Positions 20,742-29,243 of a stretch of DNA of 55,380 bases are shown here, piece by piece (position 1 is the first letter of the stretch; each line of letters opens with the position of its first letter). The notes under the pieces were generated by a model. The model searched no databases and was not told the origin of the DNA. It saw only the letters and a list, made by a program, of their open reading frames with translations. The DNA is from a virus. The DNA is taken from positions 1 to 55,380 of IMG/VR virus record IMGVR_UViG_3300048556_000227, one strand, 5' to 3'. Both the position numbers and the translations under genes were made by a program.

Positions 20742-22543
20742 TTCTTCGTTTCCAATGATCGCAAAAACGTATGCTCTAAAACCTCTTGATAACCCCCTTG
20801 CCCTAGACCCGCGCCAAAATAAATTTTCAGTGTATAGGTGTAAGTACCCGCTGACGGAGTATCTCGGATAAGAAACGGGCCATAAGGAAGCAGATTGGAG
20901 GAGTGATACATAAAGCCGGAGGCAAATAAAAATGTTGTGCCGCGCATAATTGCCACTTTGCCTAGGAAAGCGCTGCCTGAAGTCTGCGCTATGTATGAGG
21001 CAATCAACTCTATGGGTGCGCCAGACGCTGCGTGTGTCACACTTTCAAGTGTGTAATATCCATTTGAATCAGCAGAGCCTAAAGACCCCATAGACACCCC
21101 TGACACAGAGCTTGATCTGCTGCGTTGGGCTGCTGTGCTGGCTGAAACAGGGAACGTAACCGCTTGGTCTTGGATTTTTAGCGTACTGACCGCTAGGTTT
21201 TGAATCTTCGCGTTACCGACACCAAGATCTTTAATAATTACTGTTGGAACACCACCTATGTTTTGGGACGTAATCGTCGAGTTATCGAGCCTGATCTTGG
21301 AAGCATCAATGGTGTTTGTGCCGATTCGATTTGCTGAAATAGTTCCTGCGGTAATCTTGTCCGCATTTAGAGCGCCGATCTTTGCAGAAGCAATTGACCC
21401 GTTCTTGATGAAAGCATCAGCCATGTAAACGCCTGCGGCGACTGACTCACCGTTCAAAGTCGTAGCACTAGCCTGTACAACAAACGGTACAGTCGCAGTA
21501 GCGGTATTTGACCCGCCTCGCATAATCGCAAACCGATCAGCGTTGACGATGAACTCGCTTATGATATTTCCCGCTGAATTAGCCGTACTCGCTAATCCAT
21601 ATCCAGCTACTGCGCCGTTGTTGTCGATCTTCACAACATACTTAGCCTCAAGACCATTAATGCTGGAGGCTTGTGTACTAATCGAGGCAGTGTTCGTGCC
21701 GACAGTAGTTTGTAGAGTGGTAATCGAGCTGCTCAAAGCTGAATCCGCACTGGCTCTTGTTGTTTGCTCTGAACTGAGTTGAGCCGAGGTAGCCGCGCCG
21801 TTAGCCGTTGTTTCTACAGCGCCCATGCGCGTCAGTAAGCTGTTACCGCTGTAGGTACTTGAGTATCCAGTAAATGTTGCAAGCGGATCGATCTTCGCAA
21901 TCGGAGTGGAGAGCGAACTTGCTAGCTCGCTAGTAGTAATCGCCCCAGCCAAGATCCCCAGCTGATGGGCTACATCTGTAGCCGTAGCCGCTACCGTTCC
22001 AGAAGCAGAGTTAAACGGCCCCGCAAGACCGTCAGTGTTTACGTGCCGCACCCAATAATAACGAGTCTGACCTGAGCCAACTGGGTCAACAAAAACTCTA
22101 CCAGTCTGAATGCCTAACAAAGTAGCGTCGCCAATCACATCAGACGTATGCACATGTACTTCGGTGTGAGAATGATTGGAGTAAGCGGGGTAACTCCAAT
22201 TCAGAATAATCTGGCTGTATGCGCCGTTAGCAGTAAACCCAGTCGGGGCTGGTGGGACAGCTAGATCAACCAAAGACGCTCCGGGCTGCACAAAACCGAC
22301 GTTTCCGCTGCGGTTCGGGTCAAATGGTGACGATGCCAGCTCTGTAGCCAGACCGCTATCGATCAATTCCCGCATCGTTACAGCACGATCTCGGGGGTCA
22401 CCGCGACGACCAAGACGGATCGAAACCACCTGCGATAACGTTTCAAGGTATTTACGTAGTTCCGGCGAGGCACCCGCTGGGATAGCAGGCAGCGCTGGGA
22501 CTTGGGTAGGCGTATTTGTACGTGTGTTGCTGTTAGCTCCCAC
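20738..22543 (-). CDS. Tail fibre / host-specificity protein with FnIII and DUF1983-like parts (601 aa)
   Basis: The GTG start at 22543 overlaps the end of the 572-aa gene. A fibronectin-type segment (about 92-190, PTGFTANGAYSQIILNWSYPA... YYWVRHVNTDGLAGPFN) is followed by a helical region with SLSSSITTLQTTVGTNTASISTQASSINGLEAKY repeats and then AGYGLASTANSAGNIISEFIVNADRFAIM... and ADKITAGTISANRIGTNTIDASKI, the pattern of the lambda gpJ C-terminal DUF1983 region. This is a receptor-binding tip style known from siphophages, used here as a side or tip fibre. Confidence 0.85.
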   Translation of the reverse strand: MGANSNTRTNTPTQVPALPAIPAGASPELRKYLETLSQVVSIRLGRRGDPRDRAVTMRELIDSGLATELASSPFDPNRSGNVGFVQPGASLVDLAVPPAPTGFTANGAYSQIILNWSYPAYSNHSHTEVHVHTSDVIGDATLLGIQTGRVFVDPVGSGQTRYYWVRHVNTDGLAGPFNSASGTVAATATDVAHQLGILAGAITTSELASSLSTPIAKIDPLATFTGYSSTYSGNSLLTRMGAVETTANGAATSAQLSSEQTTRASADSALSSSITTLQTTVGTNTASISTQASSINGLEAKYVVKIDNNGAVAGYGLASTANSAGNIISEFIVNADRFAIMRGGSNTATATVPFVVQASATTLNGESVAAGVYMADAFIKNGSIASAKIGALNADKITAGTISANRIGTNTIDASKIRLDNSTITSQNIGGVPTVIIKDLGVGNAKIQNLAVSTLKIQDQAVTFPVSASTAAQRSRSSSVSGVSMGSLGSADSNGYYTLESVTHAASGAPIELIASYIAQTSGSAFLGKVAIMRGTTFLFASGFMYHSSNLLPYGPFLIRDTPSAGTYTYTLKIYFGAGLGQGGYQEVLEHTFLRSLETKK

Positions 22544-24251
22544 GGATCTCGTCCATGCTTTGCGCTAAACAGATCTCGTTGATTGTCACGGCTCCAGAAA
22601 CTTCCACCTCCCACTCGGTAGCAACGGTGGCGGGCAGCCTCATAATAGGCTCGCGTAGCGTGCCATTAGCAATCCCACTGGGAGTGCTCGTAACTTGAGT
22701 GTAAACACCGGAGGATTCGGACAGTTGGTAGTGCGCGATCAAAGCCCCGTCACCATACACTTTGATTGTCACAGGATAGTTTTCAGCGTGAACAGACACC
22801 CACGCCATACTCACTGGACTAGGTGTAGTGTACTTCTTGGTCTTAAACGTCAGGGTCTTGCTATCTGTACCACCACGGTACTTGCGGATTTTGTTACCCT
22901 CGATGACATACAGCTGCCCAGACTTCGGATCTTCAAACCCACCGCGTATCTCATTTGACAGCGTGATTGTGGCGAACGCTGCTTCGCTTGCACGAGGGTC
23001 ATACACCCAGCCGCCGAGCGTGCTTCCGTCTTTGTAGAAAGCAACATACGTACCTTCGTGTCGAAATGCGCGGATCAGCGTTGGGCGGAAATCGTTGTTC
23101 CACTGCTCAACCGAGATTAGACCGCGTGACACAACTTCGCCCGTCGTACTAGAAACGGCGACCAGCCCGTCGGGGGCTGCGTATAAAACGTACTCCCCCA
23201 TATCAACAACCGAGTTCTTGTTGACGCACGCTTGGGCCAAGTCCACGCGAATAGGAGTTAGAGCCGCTGGATCGGTACCCGTGATGAAGTACGGGGTGCC
23301 ATTTGTCAGCGCAACCACACCATTACCTGTTGCGGCTATGTCGACAATGTCTTCTTCTAATGTAATCCGATACTGAATCGGCCATGCGTGAGGCAAGAAT
23401 GGCTCACTAAGACAGAAACGTTTACCAGAAAAGCCGGCCATAACCCCGTTACCAACTGCTGTGAGCCCTAACATCGGGCCATCGGGGTAAAGAGAAGTGT
23501 CATCGTCGGGTGGCCCGATCCAAGTGCCACTGGGCAATACCTCGGCCAAAGCCGAAGAAGCCGTTGTGTCGCTGTAGGTTATAGAGGACAGCCCAACTTC
23601 AGCTACAAACTGAAAGTCAGTAAATTGCGAACCGGTATTGCTTCGGTATATCCGCTTCTTTGCTGCTGCGCCGAAAAAGTAATTACCTGAAGGTGTCGCG
23701 CTCGTCGGCATACTTACCGTCACCGTCTCGCTGCTTGTGACGTCTAGTGTGGTCGAAGCAAGACTCGGCGGGCCTTCTTCCCCTAAGTCCGTTACTAATG
23801 TGTACACATAAGCACGAGTCTCGGGCGTTTCGGCTCCCGACACAGAACCGCTTTTGGCTATGGTTGGCGCGGCTGTTGGTGCCGGAACTCCAAGCCTGTA
23901 GCTCACCACAGGGTATCCACTGCCGCCACTGATCATAGAAGCGACCGTTCCCACCCGAGGGTAATCGTCACCAGTAAAATACAGGCGCTCGTTAGTGTCG
24001 TTAGGGATGGGGCCAGGGACTACATCAACACCGTCTTCTGACCACTCAAGCCAGTTTGTATCGCGGTAGTAATAGATCGAACGGCGAGAGCCGTTCTGCA
24101 GGGTGTACGTATCGCTGTCCTGCTTAATAGGAACAAGCCGACCGGACTCAAAATCTATGTTTTGAGAAGTCTGCCCAAACTGTTCGCTTATCAATCTGGG
24201 AGCTACCCCAGGCGCGATACCCGAAAAACGTGTGTTCTTAAAATACGCCAT
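22533..24251 (-). CDS. Structural tail/hub protein (572 aa)
   Basis: The protein starts MAYFKNTRFSGIAPGVAPRL and is beta-rich with many GGSG, TGD and DGT turns, in the manner of P22 gp10 or T7-type tail tubular B proteins that plug or extend the portal channel (NTRFSGIAPGVAPRLISEQFGQTSQNIDFESGRLVPI is the usual opening). In a phage without a long tail it probably forms part of the tail hub between adaptor and fibres. Family assignment is by overall appearance. Confidence 0.6.
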   Translation of the reverse strand: MAYFKNTRFSGIAPGVAPRLISEQFGQTSQNIDFESGRLVPIKQDSDTYTLQNGSRRSIYYYRDTNWLEWSEDGVDVVPGPIPNDTNERLYFTGDDYPRVGTVASMISGGSGYPVVSYRLGVPAPTAAPTIAKSGSVSGAETPETRAYVYTLVTDLGEEGPPSLASTTLDVTSSETVTVSMPTSATPSGNYFFGAAAKKRIYRSNTGSQFTDFQFVAEVGLSSITYSDTTASSALAEVLPSGTWIGPPDDDTSLYPDGPMLGLTAVGNGVMAGFSGKRFCLSEPFLPHAWPIQYRITLEEDIVDIAATGNGVVALTNGTPYFITGTDPAALTPIRVDLAQACVNKNSVVDMGEYVLYAAPDGLVAVSSTTGEVVSRGLISVEQWNNDFRPTLIRAFRHEGTYVAFYKDGSTLGGWVYDPRASEAAFATITLSNEIRGGFEDPKSGQLYVIEGNKIRKYRGGTDSKTLTFKTKKYTTPSPVSMAWVSVHAENYPVTIKVYGDGALIAHYQLSESSGVYTQVTSTPSGIANGTLREPIMRLPATVATEWEVEVSGAVTINEICLAQSMDEIRGS

Positions 24252-24253
24252 GC

Positions 24254-24490
24254 CTACCTCAAAAGTAACGTGACGATGATGCCGGCCATACCAGCCATAA
24301 GGCTAAAAGCAGCTACAAACATATTGCTGCTGATAGTTGCTAACTGCGACTCTATGGATTCCAACCGATTAAAAATTGTTTTCGACCGTTCTTCACACAT
24401 AGCTTCATGCGCGGTTAGCCGCTGTACAGCCTCAAAATATCGTTCATCGTCACGTTGCGTCGGCATAGGAGTCGGCATCAGTTTCTTCAC
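24254..24490 (-). CDS. Small coiled-coil membrane protein (78 aa)
   Basis: The GTG at 24490 is used; an internal ATG at 24478 with GGTGA upstream is an alternative. Helix residues 20-50 (AHEAMCEERSKTIFNRLESIESQLATI) are followed by one membrane segment (55-77, MFVAAFSLMAGMAGIIVTLLL). The layout is that of haemolysin XhlA-like or holin-accessory proteins. It overlaps the end of the upstream 82-aa gene by 41 bases in another frame. Confidence 0.6.
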   Translation of the reverse strand: MKKLMPTPMPTQRDDERYFEAVQRLTAHEAMCEERSKTIFNRLESIESQLATISSNMFVAAFSLMAGMAGIIVTLLLR

Positions 24491-24698
24491 CTTCTTTCAA
24501 AGAAGTTGAAATCATATTTGCCAGTGACTTCATAGAGACCTCATGGATCGTAGCGCTGCGACGGGCCGCTAACATTGCTTCCATCGCTTCGTTATGAAGT
24601 GCAATAAGCTCTTTTACCTGATCGCTCAGGCCAGACACTGGATAGGACACGTTGTCCACAATGATCGTTGTTTCTTGTTCGGTGCTATCTTCAGCCAT
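24450..24698 (-). CDS. Small hypothetical protein (82 aa)
   Basis: It starts behind an AGGAAAG site and 28 bases after palindrome site 7. The N-terminal part IIVDNVSYPVSGLSDQVKELIALHNEAMEAMLAARR appears to be a strand pair plus long helix, a pattern common in small genes near marine phage tail fibres. No function is known. Confidence 0.7.
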   Translation of the reverse strand: MAEDSTEQETTIIVDNVSYPVSGLSDQVKELIALHNEAMEAMLAARRSATIHEVSMKSLANMISTSLKEGEETDADSYADAT

Positions 24699-24726
24699 AT
24701 CAACTTTCCTAGTTTTTGATCCGCAA

Positions 24727-24743
24727 TAGTAGCATTTGTACTA
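24727..24743 (-). promoter_or_regulatory. Palindromic operator-like site 7
   Basis: TAGTA-GCATTTG-TACTA lies in the 60-base gap between the 85-aa and 82-aa genes, 28 bases before the ATG at 24698. This is inside the late gene array and marks a possible extra transcription start for the distal tail genes. Confidence 0.6.
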
Positions 24744-24758
24744 TTTGTCGTACATAAA

Positions 24759-25016
24759 TTAAAGAACTACTTCCGTCTGTGCAGCGTTATAAGCTGCTAT
24801 AGCTTCTGTTGTGTGGAACGTATTGCACATGGCTTGAACCTCTGTGCTTTCACCTGACCAATCGTCAGTGGGTGATACAACGTGGCGATGAAAGGATCTG
24901 CTGATCTCTACATCATCTCTGCTGATAATAGTAGCTGTACGGACTTGGATAGCTTTCCAGCCTCCGCAGTCCACTACTTCAATCTTGTCTTCTACTGTTG
25001 CTTCTGAAAGTGCCAT
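24759..25016 (-). CDS. Small hypothetical fibre-linked protein (85 aa)
   Basis: The product starts MALSEATVEDKIEVVDCGGWKAIQVRTATII. The form 'WKxIQVRTATxI...DG..IS.S.HR' is familiar from short genes that accompany tail fibres in marine phages. It directly follows the 390-aa fibre gene. Function is unknown; it may be a fibre chaperone or decoration protein. Confidence 0.7.
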   Translation of the reverse strand: MALSEATVEDKIEVVDCGGWKAIQVRTATIISRDDVEISRSFHRHVVSPTDDWSGESTEVQAMCNTFHTTEAIAAYNAAQTEVVL

Positions 25017-25025
25017 ATTTTATCC

Positions 25026-26198
25026 CTACGCCGTGAAATATGTGAATGAAACCAACCAATCATAGGAACCGTTGACTTGATTAGATGAGACTGCTTGGAA
25101 ATTACCGCCATTTGTTTTGTAAAAACTAACAACGTTACCATTGTTGGATATATGCGTGCTCATCGCTGCGTCACCAAAAACCTGAGTTCCTGAGAAAAAA
25201 ACTAGTCCTGTTCTTGCCGCACCGGTGGTGTTGTCAGATTGGAAAGGCAGAGTAAAACCTATGGAGGCGGCGGTGTTTGCAGTGCCTGTCCACTGCACTC
25301 TTAGATCACAAGAAACCAAACGTCCAACCTTTGTGTAGTCAGCAACCCCTATGTTGTATCCCGATCCGTTAATGTTTTGTCCGACAGGAGTCCAAGTCCC
25401 TTCTTCATAGTCATCCAGCTTGTTGGCTGCTCCTGTGCCGCCTAGGTATGCACCGCCTGACAGGTAGAGGTCTTTCCAACGATGTGTAGATGTACCGTCG
25501 TCGTAACCAAGATCCACAGTTCCATCGGTGTCTGCACCATTTAATCTTGGTAATATACTACTCGCTTGAAAACGGATGCCTGAGTGGTTTGCTGGCCCGT
25601 TTATATTAAGGTCGCCAGAGCCAGCACCAATACTACCTACGCTTGTGCCGTCTTTGCGAAAGTCTGCAATAGTTCCATCAGTTCCTGTTCTATTCAGGAA
25701 TAACGTCTCATTATTAGCTCGTTGTACTTGTATATTATCAGTCTTAATTGCAACACCGTCGTCTCCTGTGGTGTTGTAAATATTTGCGCTAGTAGTACCC
25801 ACCAAGAGATTACCGCTAGAATCTATGCGTGCGCGTTCCGTTGCTGTTGTATCTGGAAACGGTGAAGTTCCAAAAATTAAACCAACGCTTGTTCCAGAAC
25901 TATTTTCTGCAAAGGCTTGAATTGTCGCTTTTTGTCCAGTGCCGCCGGTAGACCCGTCATTTCCATAAAAGTCTATCTGCCCAAGAACGTCATTAGTTGT
26001 TAGTGAAGTATCAGAGTTCTCAAGTGTTAGGATTGGGCCTTGGCCTGAGTTGTTTGCGGAAAGATTGAGCGTTGTTTTAGGCAAACTAGTACCAATACCA
26101 ACCTGTTCACTACTATCAATCGTGATCGCAGTAGCATTGGAGTTGTCAACGATCCCCGGAGTACTTGATAGTTCTATTGGGACTTGTGTTAAAGCCAT
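25026..26198 (-). CDS. Tail fibre, paralogue A (390 aa)
   Basis: The N-terminal module MALTQVPIELSSTPGIVDNS... ATAITIDSSEQVGIGTS is shared with the fibres at 26512, 27552 and, more distantly, 29243. The middle has repeats of the S74-fibre type (GIGTS, NLLVGTTS, RIDSSGN) and the end is the domain beginning YEEGTWTPVGQNINGSGY, common in marine phage fibres, instead of an S74 chaperone. It is one of several receptor-binding variants in tandem. ATG overlaps the TGA of the 91-aa gene. Confidence 0.85.
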   Translation of the reverse strand: MALTQVPIELSSTPGIVDNSNATAITIDSSEQVGIGTSLPKTTLNLSANNSGQGPILTLENSDTSLTTNDVLGQIDFYGNDGSTGGTGQKATIQAFAENSSGTSVGLIFGTSPFPDTTATERARIDSSGNLLVGTTSANIYNTTGDDGVAIKTDNIQVQRANNETLFLNRTGTDGTIADFRKDGTSVGSIGAGSGDLNINGPANHSGIRFQASSILPRLNGADTDGTVDLGYDDGTSTHRWKDLYLSGGAYLGGTGAANKLDDYEEGTWTPVGQNINGSGYNIGVADYTKVGRLVSCDLRVQWTGTANTAASIGFTLPFQSDNTTGAARTGLVFFSGTQVFGDAAMSTHISNNGNVVSFYKTNGGNFQAVSSNQVNGSYDWLVSFTYFTA

Positions 26199-26473
26199 CA
26201 GTTGTTCTCCGCTGCGTCCCGTTCACTACGGGTTAGATAGTCTTCTCTAGCAGTTACAAGAGCTACAAAATCTGCTTGGTTGCTAGGTATAGAGTCTGTG
26301 AAGCTATCGTCATTCATTAGCTTTGTAGTCCACTCCTGTTGCATACGCTTCCAACAGTTAGCTTTCTTTCCATTCATTGCAGCTTGAAGCCATTCATCAA
26401 TGTCTAACAAATCATTTAGCAAGATTGCTTGTTCTGTATCTGTTACTTCTACTGTTAATGTAATTGTTGCCAT
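26198..26473 (-). CDS. Small fibre-associated protein (91 aa)
   Basis: MATITLTVEVTDTEQAILLNDLLDIDEWLQAAMNGKKANC... is an alpha-rich acidic protein. Related frames lie between tail-fibre genes in other marine phages. The end AAENN with TGATG copies the junction used by the fibre genes on either side, so it belongs to the same exchangeable cassette. Function is unknown. Confidence 0.7.
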   Translation of the reverse strand: MATITLTVEVTDTEQAILLNDLLDIDEWLQAAMNGKKANCWKRMQQEWTTKLMNDDSFTDSIPSNQADFVALVTAREDYLTRSERDAAENN

Positions 26474-26511
26474 CTTTATCTCCTTTAAGATACGTTATTT
26501 CGCGTGGTTGT

Positions 26512-27552
26512 TTACGCTACTAGGTAGCCTGAAAAATAACTTACGGGGTTAACATCCATCTGCGCTGTCCCACTATTTGGTAACTGAAATTCAAGAGTAG
26601 CGGTGTCACCTGCATCCATGTCTGCTAGTACACTCAAAGGAAAGCTCATATAAAAAGCGTCTTGGCTAAGAGTATTAGTGCTAAAAATGTAGTAATAAAG
26701 TCTATTAGAAGTCCTCAAAGCAAGTTGAACATACTCAGTCGCACTATCTACAGTTAAGCAGTATATAGCTGCGTTAAATTGATACCTTCCCGTAACTGGC
26801 GCAGTAAACGTATTACTTGCAAAATTACCGCCTTGGTCAAAAACTTCAGTACCAAAAATTACAGTTCTATTTCCATTAATAGGGAGATTGTTTTGGCTTG
26901 ATGAAGGTCTAACTGAAAACGCAGGTTGAGAAGGCATTGTCACACGGCCGCTGGCATCTATGCGCATGGTTTCGCTGAAGGTTAAAGCAGCACCAGCAGA
27001 CCCCGAAGCAGCATTTGCGAATTCAGTAATACCCGCTGTCTGACGGATTATCGAGGCTGCCGCTGTCGTCTGGTACGCATAAGCTCCTGTGTCAGCATCG
27101 ATATAAGCATTGTCAGATATGCTTATGCCGTCTATACCACCGGCACCATTTTCACTAATAATCGCGCCTTTTTCGCCGATGATTAGGTGATTCCAAGTGT
27201 TGTGAAGATCTGTAGGCGTAGATTTTCCGATTAAGACCGATCCACCGCTGTCTATGATGAGGCGTTCTGTGTTGTTTGTTTTGAAATGTAATGCTCTTGA
27301 GCCAATGGCTTGCATGCCAAAAACAGTTGTTCCATCAGCATACAGTTCGCCGGTATGAGTTTCATTAACCTCAAAGTCCAACAAACTACCGGTAGTGCCA
27401 TTAAGGGTTAATGTGGTGTAACCGCTATATGTGTTAGGCGAATCAGTACCAATACCTACATTTTCACTACTATCAATAGTAATAGCCGTGGCATTACCGT
27501 TGTCTACAATACTTGTACTAAGGAGTCCTCTGGATACTTTAGTTAAAGCCAT
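26512..27552 (-). CDS. Tail fibre, paralogue B with C1q-like tip (346 aa)
   Basis: The N-terminal module MALTKVSRGLLSTSIVDNGN matches paralogue A. The central part has VGIGTDSP, LIIDSGGSVLIGKST and MRIDASGRVTMPSQPAF repeats. The last 130 residues (SVRPSSSQNNLPINGNRTVIFGTE... SNTFTAPVTGRYQFNAAIYC) look like a C1q/TNF-type beta-sandwich, known from phage fibre tips and suited to trimeric ligand binding. No S74 domain is present. Confidence 0.85.
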   Translation of the reverse strand: MALTKVSRGLLSTSIVDNGNATAITIDSSENVGIGTDSPNTYSGYTTLTLNGTTGSLLDFEVNETHTGELYADGTTVFGMQAIGSRALHFKTNNTERLIIDSGGSVLIGKSTPTDLHNTWNHLIIGEKGAIISENGAGGIDGISISDNAYIDADTGAYAYQTTAAASIIRQTAGITEFANAASGSAGAALTFSETMRIDASGRVTMPSQPAFSVRPSSSQNNLPINGNRTVIFGTEVFDQGGNFASNTFTAPVTGRYQFNAAIYCLTVDSATEYVQLALRTSNRLYYYIFSTNTLSQDAFYMSFPLSVLADMDAGDTATLEFQLPNSGTAQMDVNPVSYFSGYLVA

Positions 27553-29243
27553 CAGTTGTTCTCCAGTTGTGTGATACGCGCTTCTAACGCCGTGATTATT
27601 GCTTGTTGTTCTTGGATTGCTCCTATCAAGCGAGTAATTACTTCATCACTTGCGTAGGCTAGTGTTTGTAGCTTGTCCGAGCCTACGGCTACTTCGGCAG
27701 TGCCATCATCGATGTCTGCCTGTGTGTAGACAGCATCTTTAGCACCTGTCACGGCATTAGGAATATGTTCTGCAAACTCGTGCGCAATGAAGCCCACCTG
27801 TGTTTCGGTACTCTTTCCCAATCCTGCCTTGTATGTATAACTGCGAGGTTGAAGACCGTTGATTATATCTAGTGAACCAGTAAGGTCAGCTATGTTCTCT
27901 TTTACCCTATGATCAGAGACGTTACTGATCTCGAGACCATCGCCGTCTCCAATTATAGAACCCTCTACCACACCCGCAGTACGATACTGCAGTACCATTG
28001 CTGTTCCACCGCTGATTCGGTTATTTATAAGAAGAATCTCAGCCCCACTACTGTTGTAGTTCATTCCTATCTGAACCGTACCAAGGGGGAGAAGCTTTAT
28101 CCCATCAACACTATTATAGCTATATGAATTCGTAATTATGTCGCCGCTCGAAGCTATGCGCATGCGTTCTGTGCCGCTTCCACTGCCAGTGATGAACCTC
28201 ATGCCGTTTTGTCCACGCATGAAAGAACCGTCAACTGTTGAGTCATAACCTACTGCGTGTGAAGTGTCACCTACTCCATTAAATCGCACTGAGCCAGAAG
28301 AGCCTATACCAACACTGCCTGACAGGTAGAGGTGTTTAAAGCGAGCGCCAGAACGTCCAAGATCAATTGAGTTGTCAGCAGCAGAACCGTTTCTGACAGG
28401 ATCTATCGCACCGTTTGTAGGGTGAAAGCGAAAGCCAGACCCTGAAGTGGTGCCTGATTGGATATAGAGAGAATCGCCGCCTTCGCTACCAATAGTACCT
28501 ACGGTTGTATCGTCTTTGCGGAATTGAACAATATCACCATCAGAAGTTGTACGATTAAATCTTGCTGTCTCTGAACCTGATACTGTTGCCGCTATTTTTC
28601 CTGTAGATAAAACTTGAAAGCCTACTGTGTCACTGCCGGCGGAAGTCTTCCCCACCAAGAGATTACCGTTGGAGTCGATGCGCGCAGCTTCAGAGCCATC
28701 TTTGTACCATTGATGCGTCAGGCTAGTACCATTACTATTAATAGTGTAGCCATTAGATACACCACTTTGCCCTGCTTGGAATATCGCTTGAGTCCCCGCA
28801 CCTGCGAGTACATTCAACTTATATGAAGGCGAACTAGTACCAATACCAACGTTGCCTGATGCGGTTATGGTCACGTTATCTACCCAAGTAATAGCACCAT
28901 TAGCACTTCCACTGACGGCACTACTAAAGACAGTATCTCCTGTGCTATTTGAGTTTATTTTAGCCGCTACACCAGACGTCTTATATTTCCAAGCCCCGTC
29001 GTAGTAACCATTACCTGAAAGGTAGAAGCCGTTGTTATACCCAAATAAACCAAGACCATTTTGTAAATCTATACTTTTTGATAAAGTGTTTGCGTAAGGG
29101 GTAACACCAATACCAACGTTTCCAGATACCAAAATGTCATTAGCGAAGGTTACGTTTTCTGAACTGTCAATTGTGATCGCAACGGCGTCAGCACTGTCGG
29201 AGACTGTACGGCTAAGCTCTGCAAGCTCTCTGGCTTTACTCAT
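27552..29243 (-). CDS. Tail fibre, paralogue C with S74 chaperone (563 aa)
   Basis: The N-terminal module AITIDSSENVTFANDILVSGNVGIGVTP is shared with the neighbours. The C-terminal 120 residues (from about 444, SDHRVKENIADLTGSLDIINGLQPRSYTY... VGFIAHEFAEHIPNAV) are a peptidase S74 intramolecular chaperone with the Ser-Asp cleavage site, which helps the beta-helical trimer fold and then cuts itself off. It ends in ITQLENN at the common junction. Confidence 0.92.
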   Translation of the reverse strand: MSKARELAELSRTVSDSADAVAITIDSSENVTFANDILVSGNVGIGVTPYANTLSKSIDLQNGLGLFGYNNGFYLSGNGYYDGAWKYKTSGVAAKINSNSTGDTVFSSAVSGSANGAITWVDNVTITASGNVGIGTSSPSYKLNVLAGAGTQAIFQAGQSGVSNGYTINSNGTSLTHQWYKDGSEAARIDSNGNLLVGKTSAGSDTVGFQVLSTGKIAATVSGSETARFNRTTSDGDIVQFRKDDTTVGTIGSEGGDSLYIQSGTTSGSGFRFHPTNGAIDPVRNGSAADNSIDLGRSGARFKHLYLSGSVGIGSSGSVRFNGVGDTSHAVGYDSTVDGSFMRGQNGMRFITGSGSGTERMRIASSGDIITNSYSYNSVDGIKLLPLGTVQIGMNYNSSGAEILLINNRISGGTAMVLQYRTAGVVEGSIIGDGDGLEISNVSDHRVKENIADLTGSLDIINGLQPRSYTYKAGLGKSTETQVGFIAHEFAEHIPNAVTGAKDAVYTQADIDDGTAEVAVGSDKLQTLAYASDEVITRLIGAIQEQQAIITALEARITQLENN

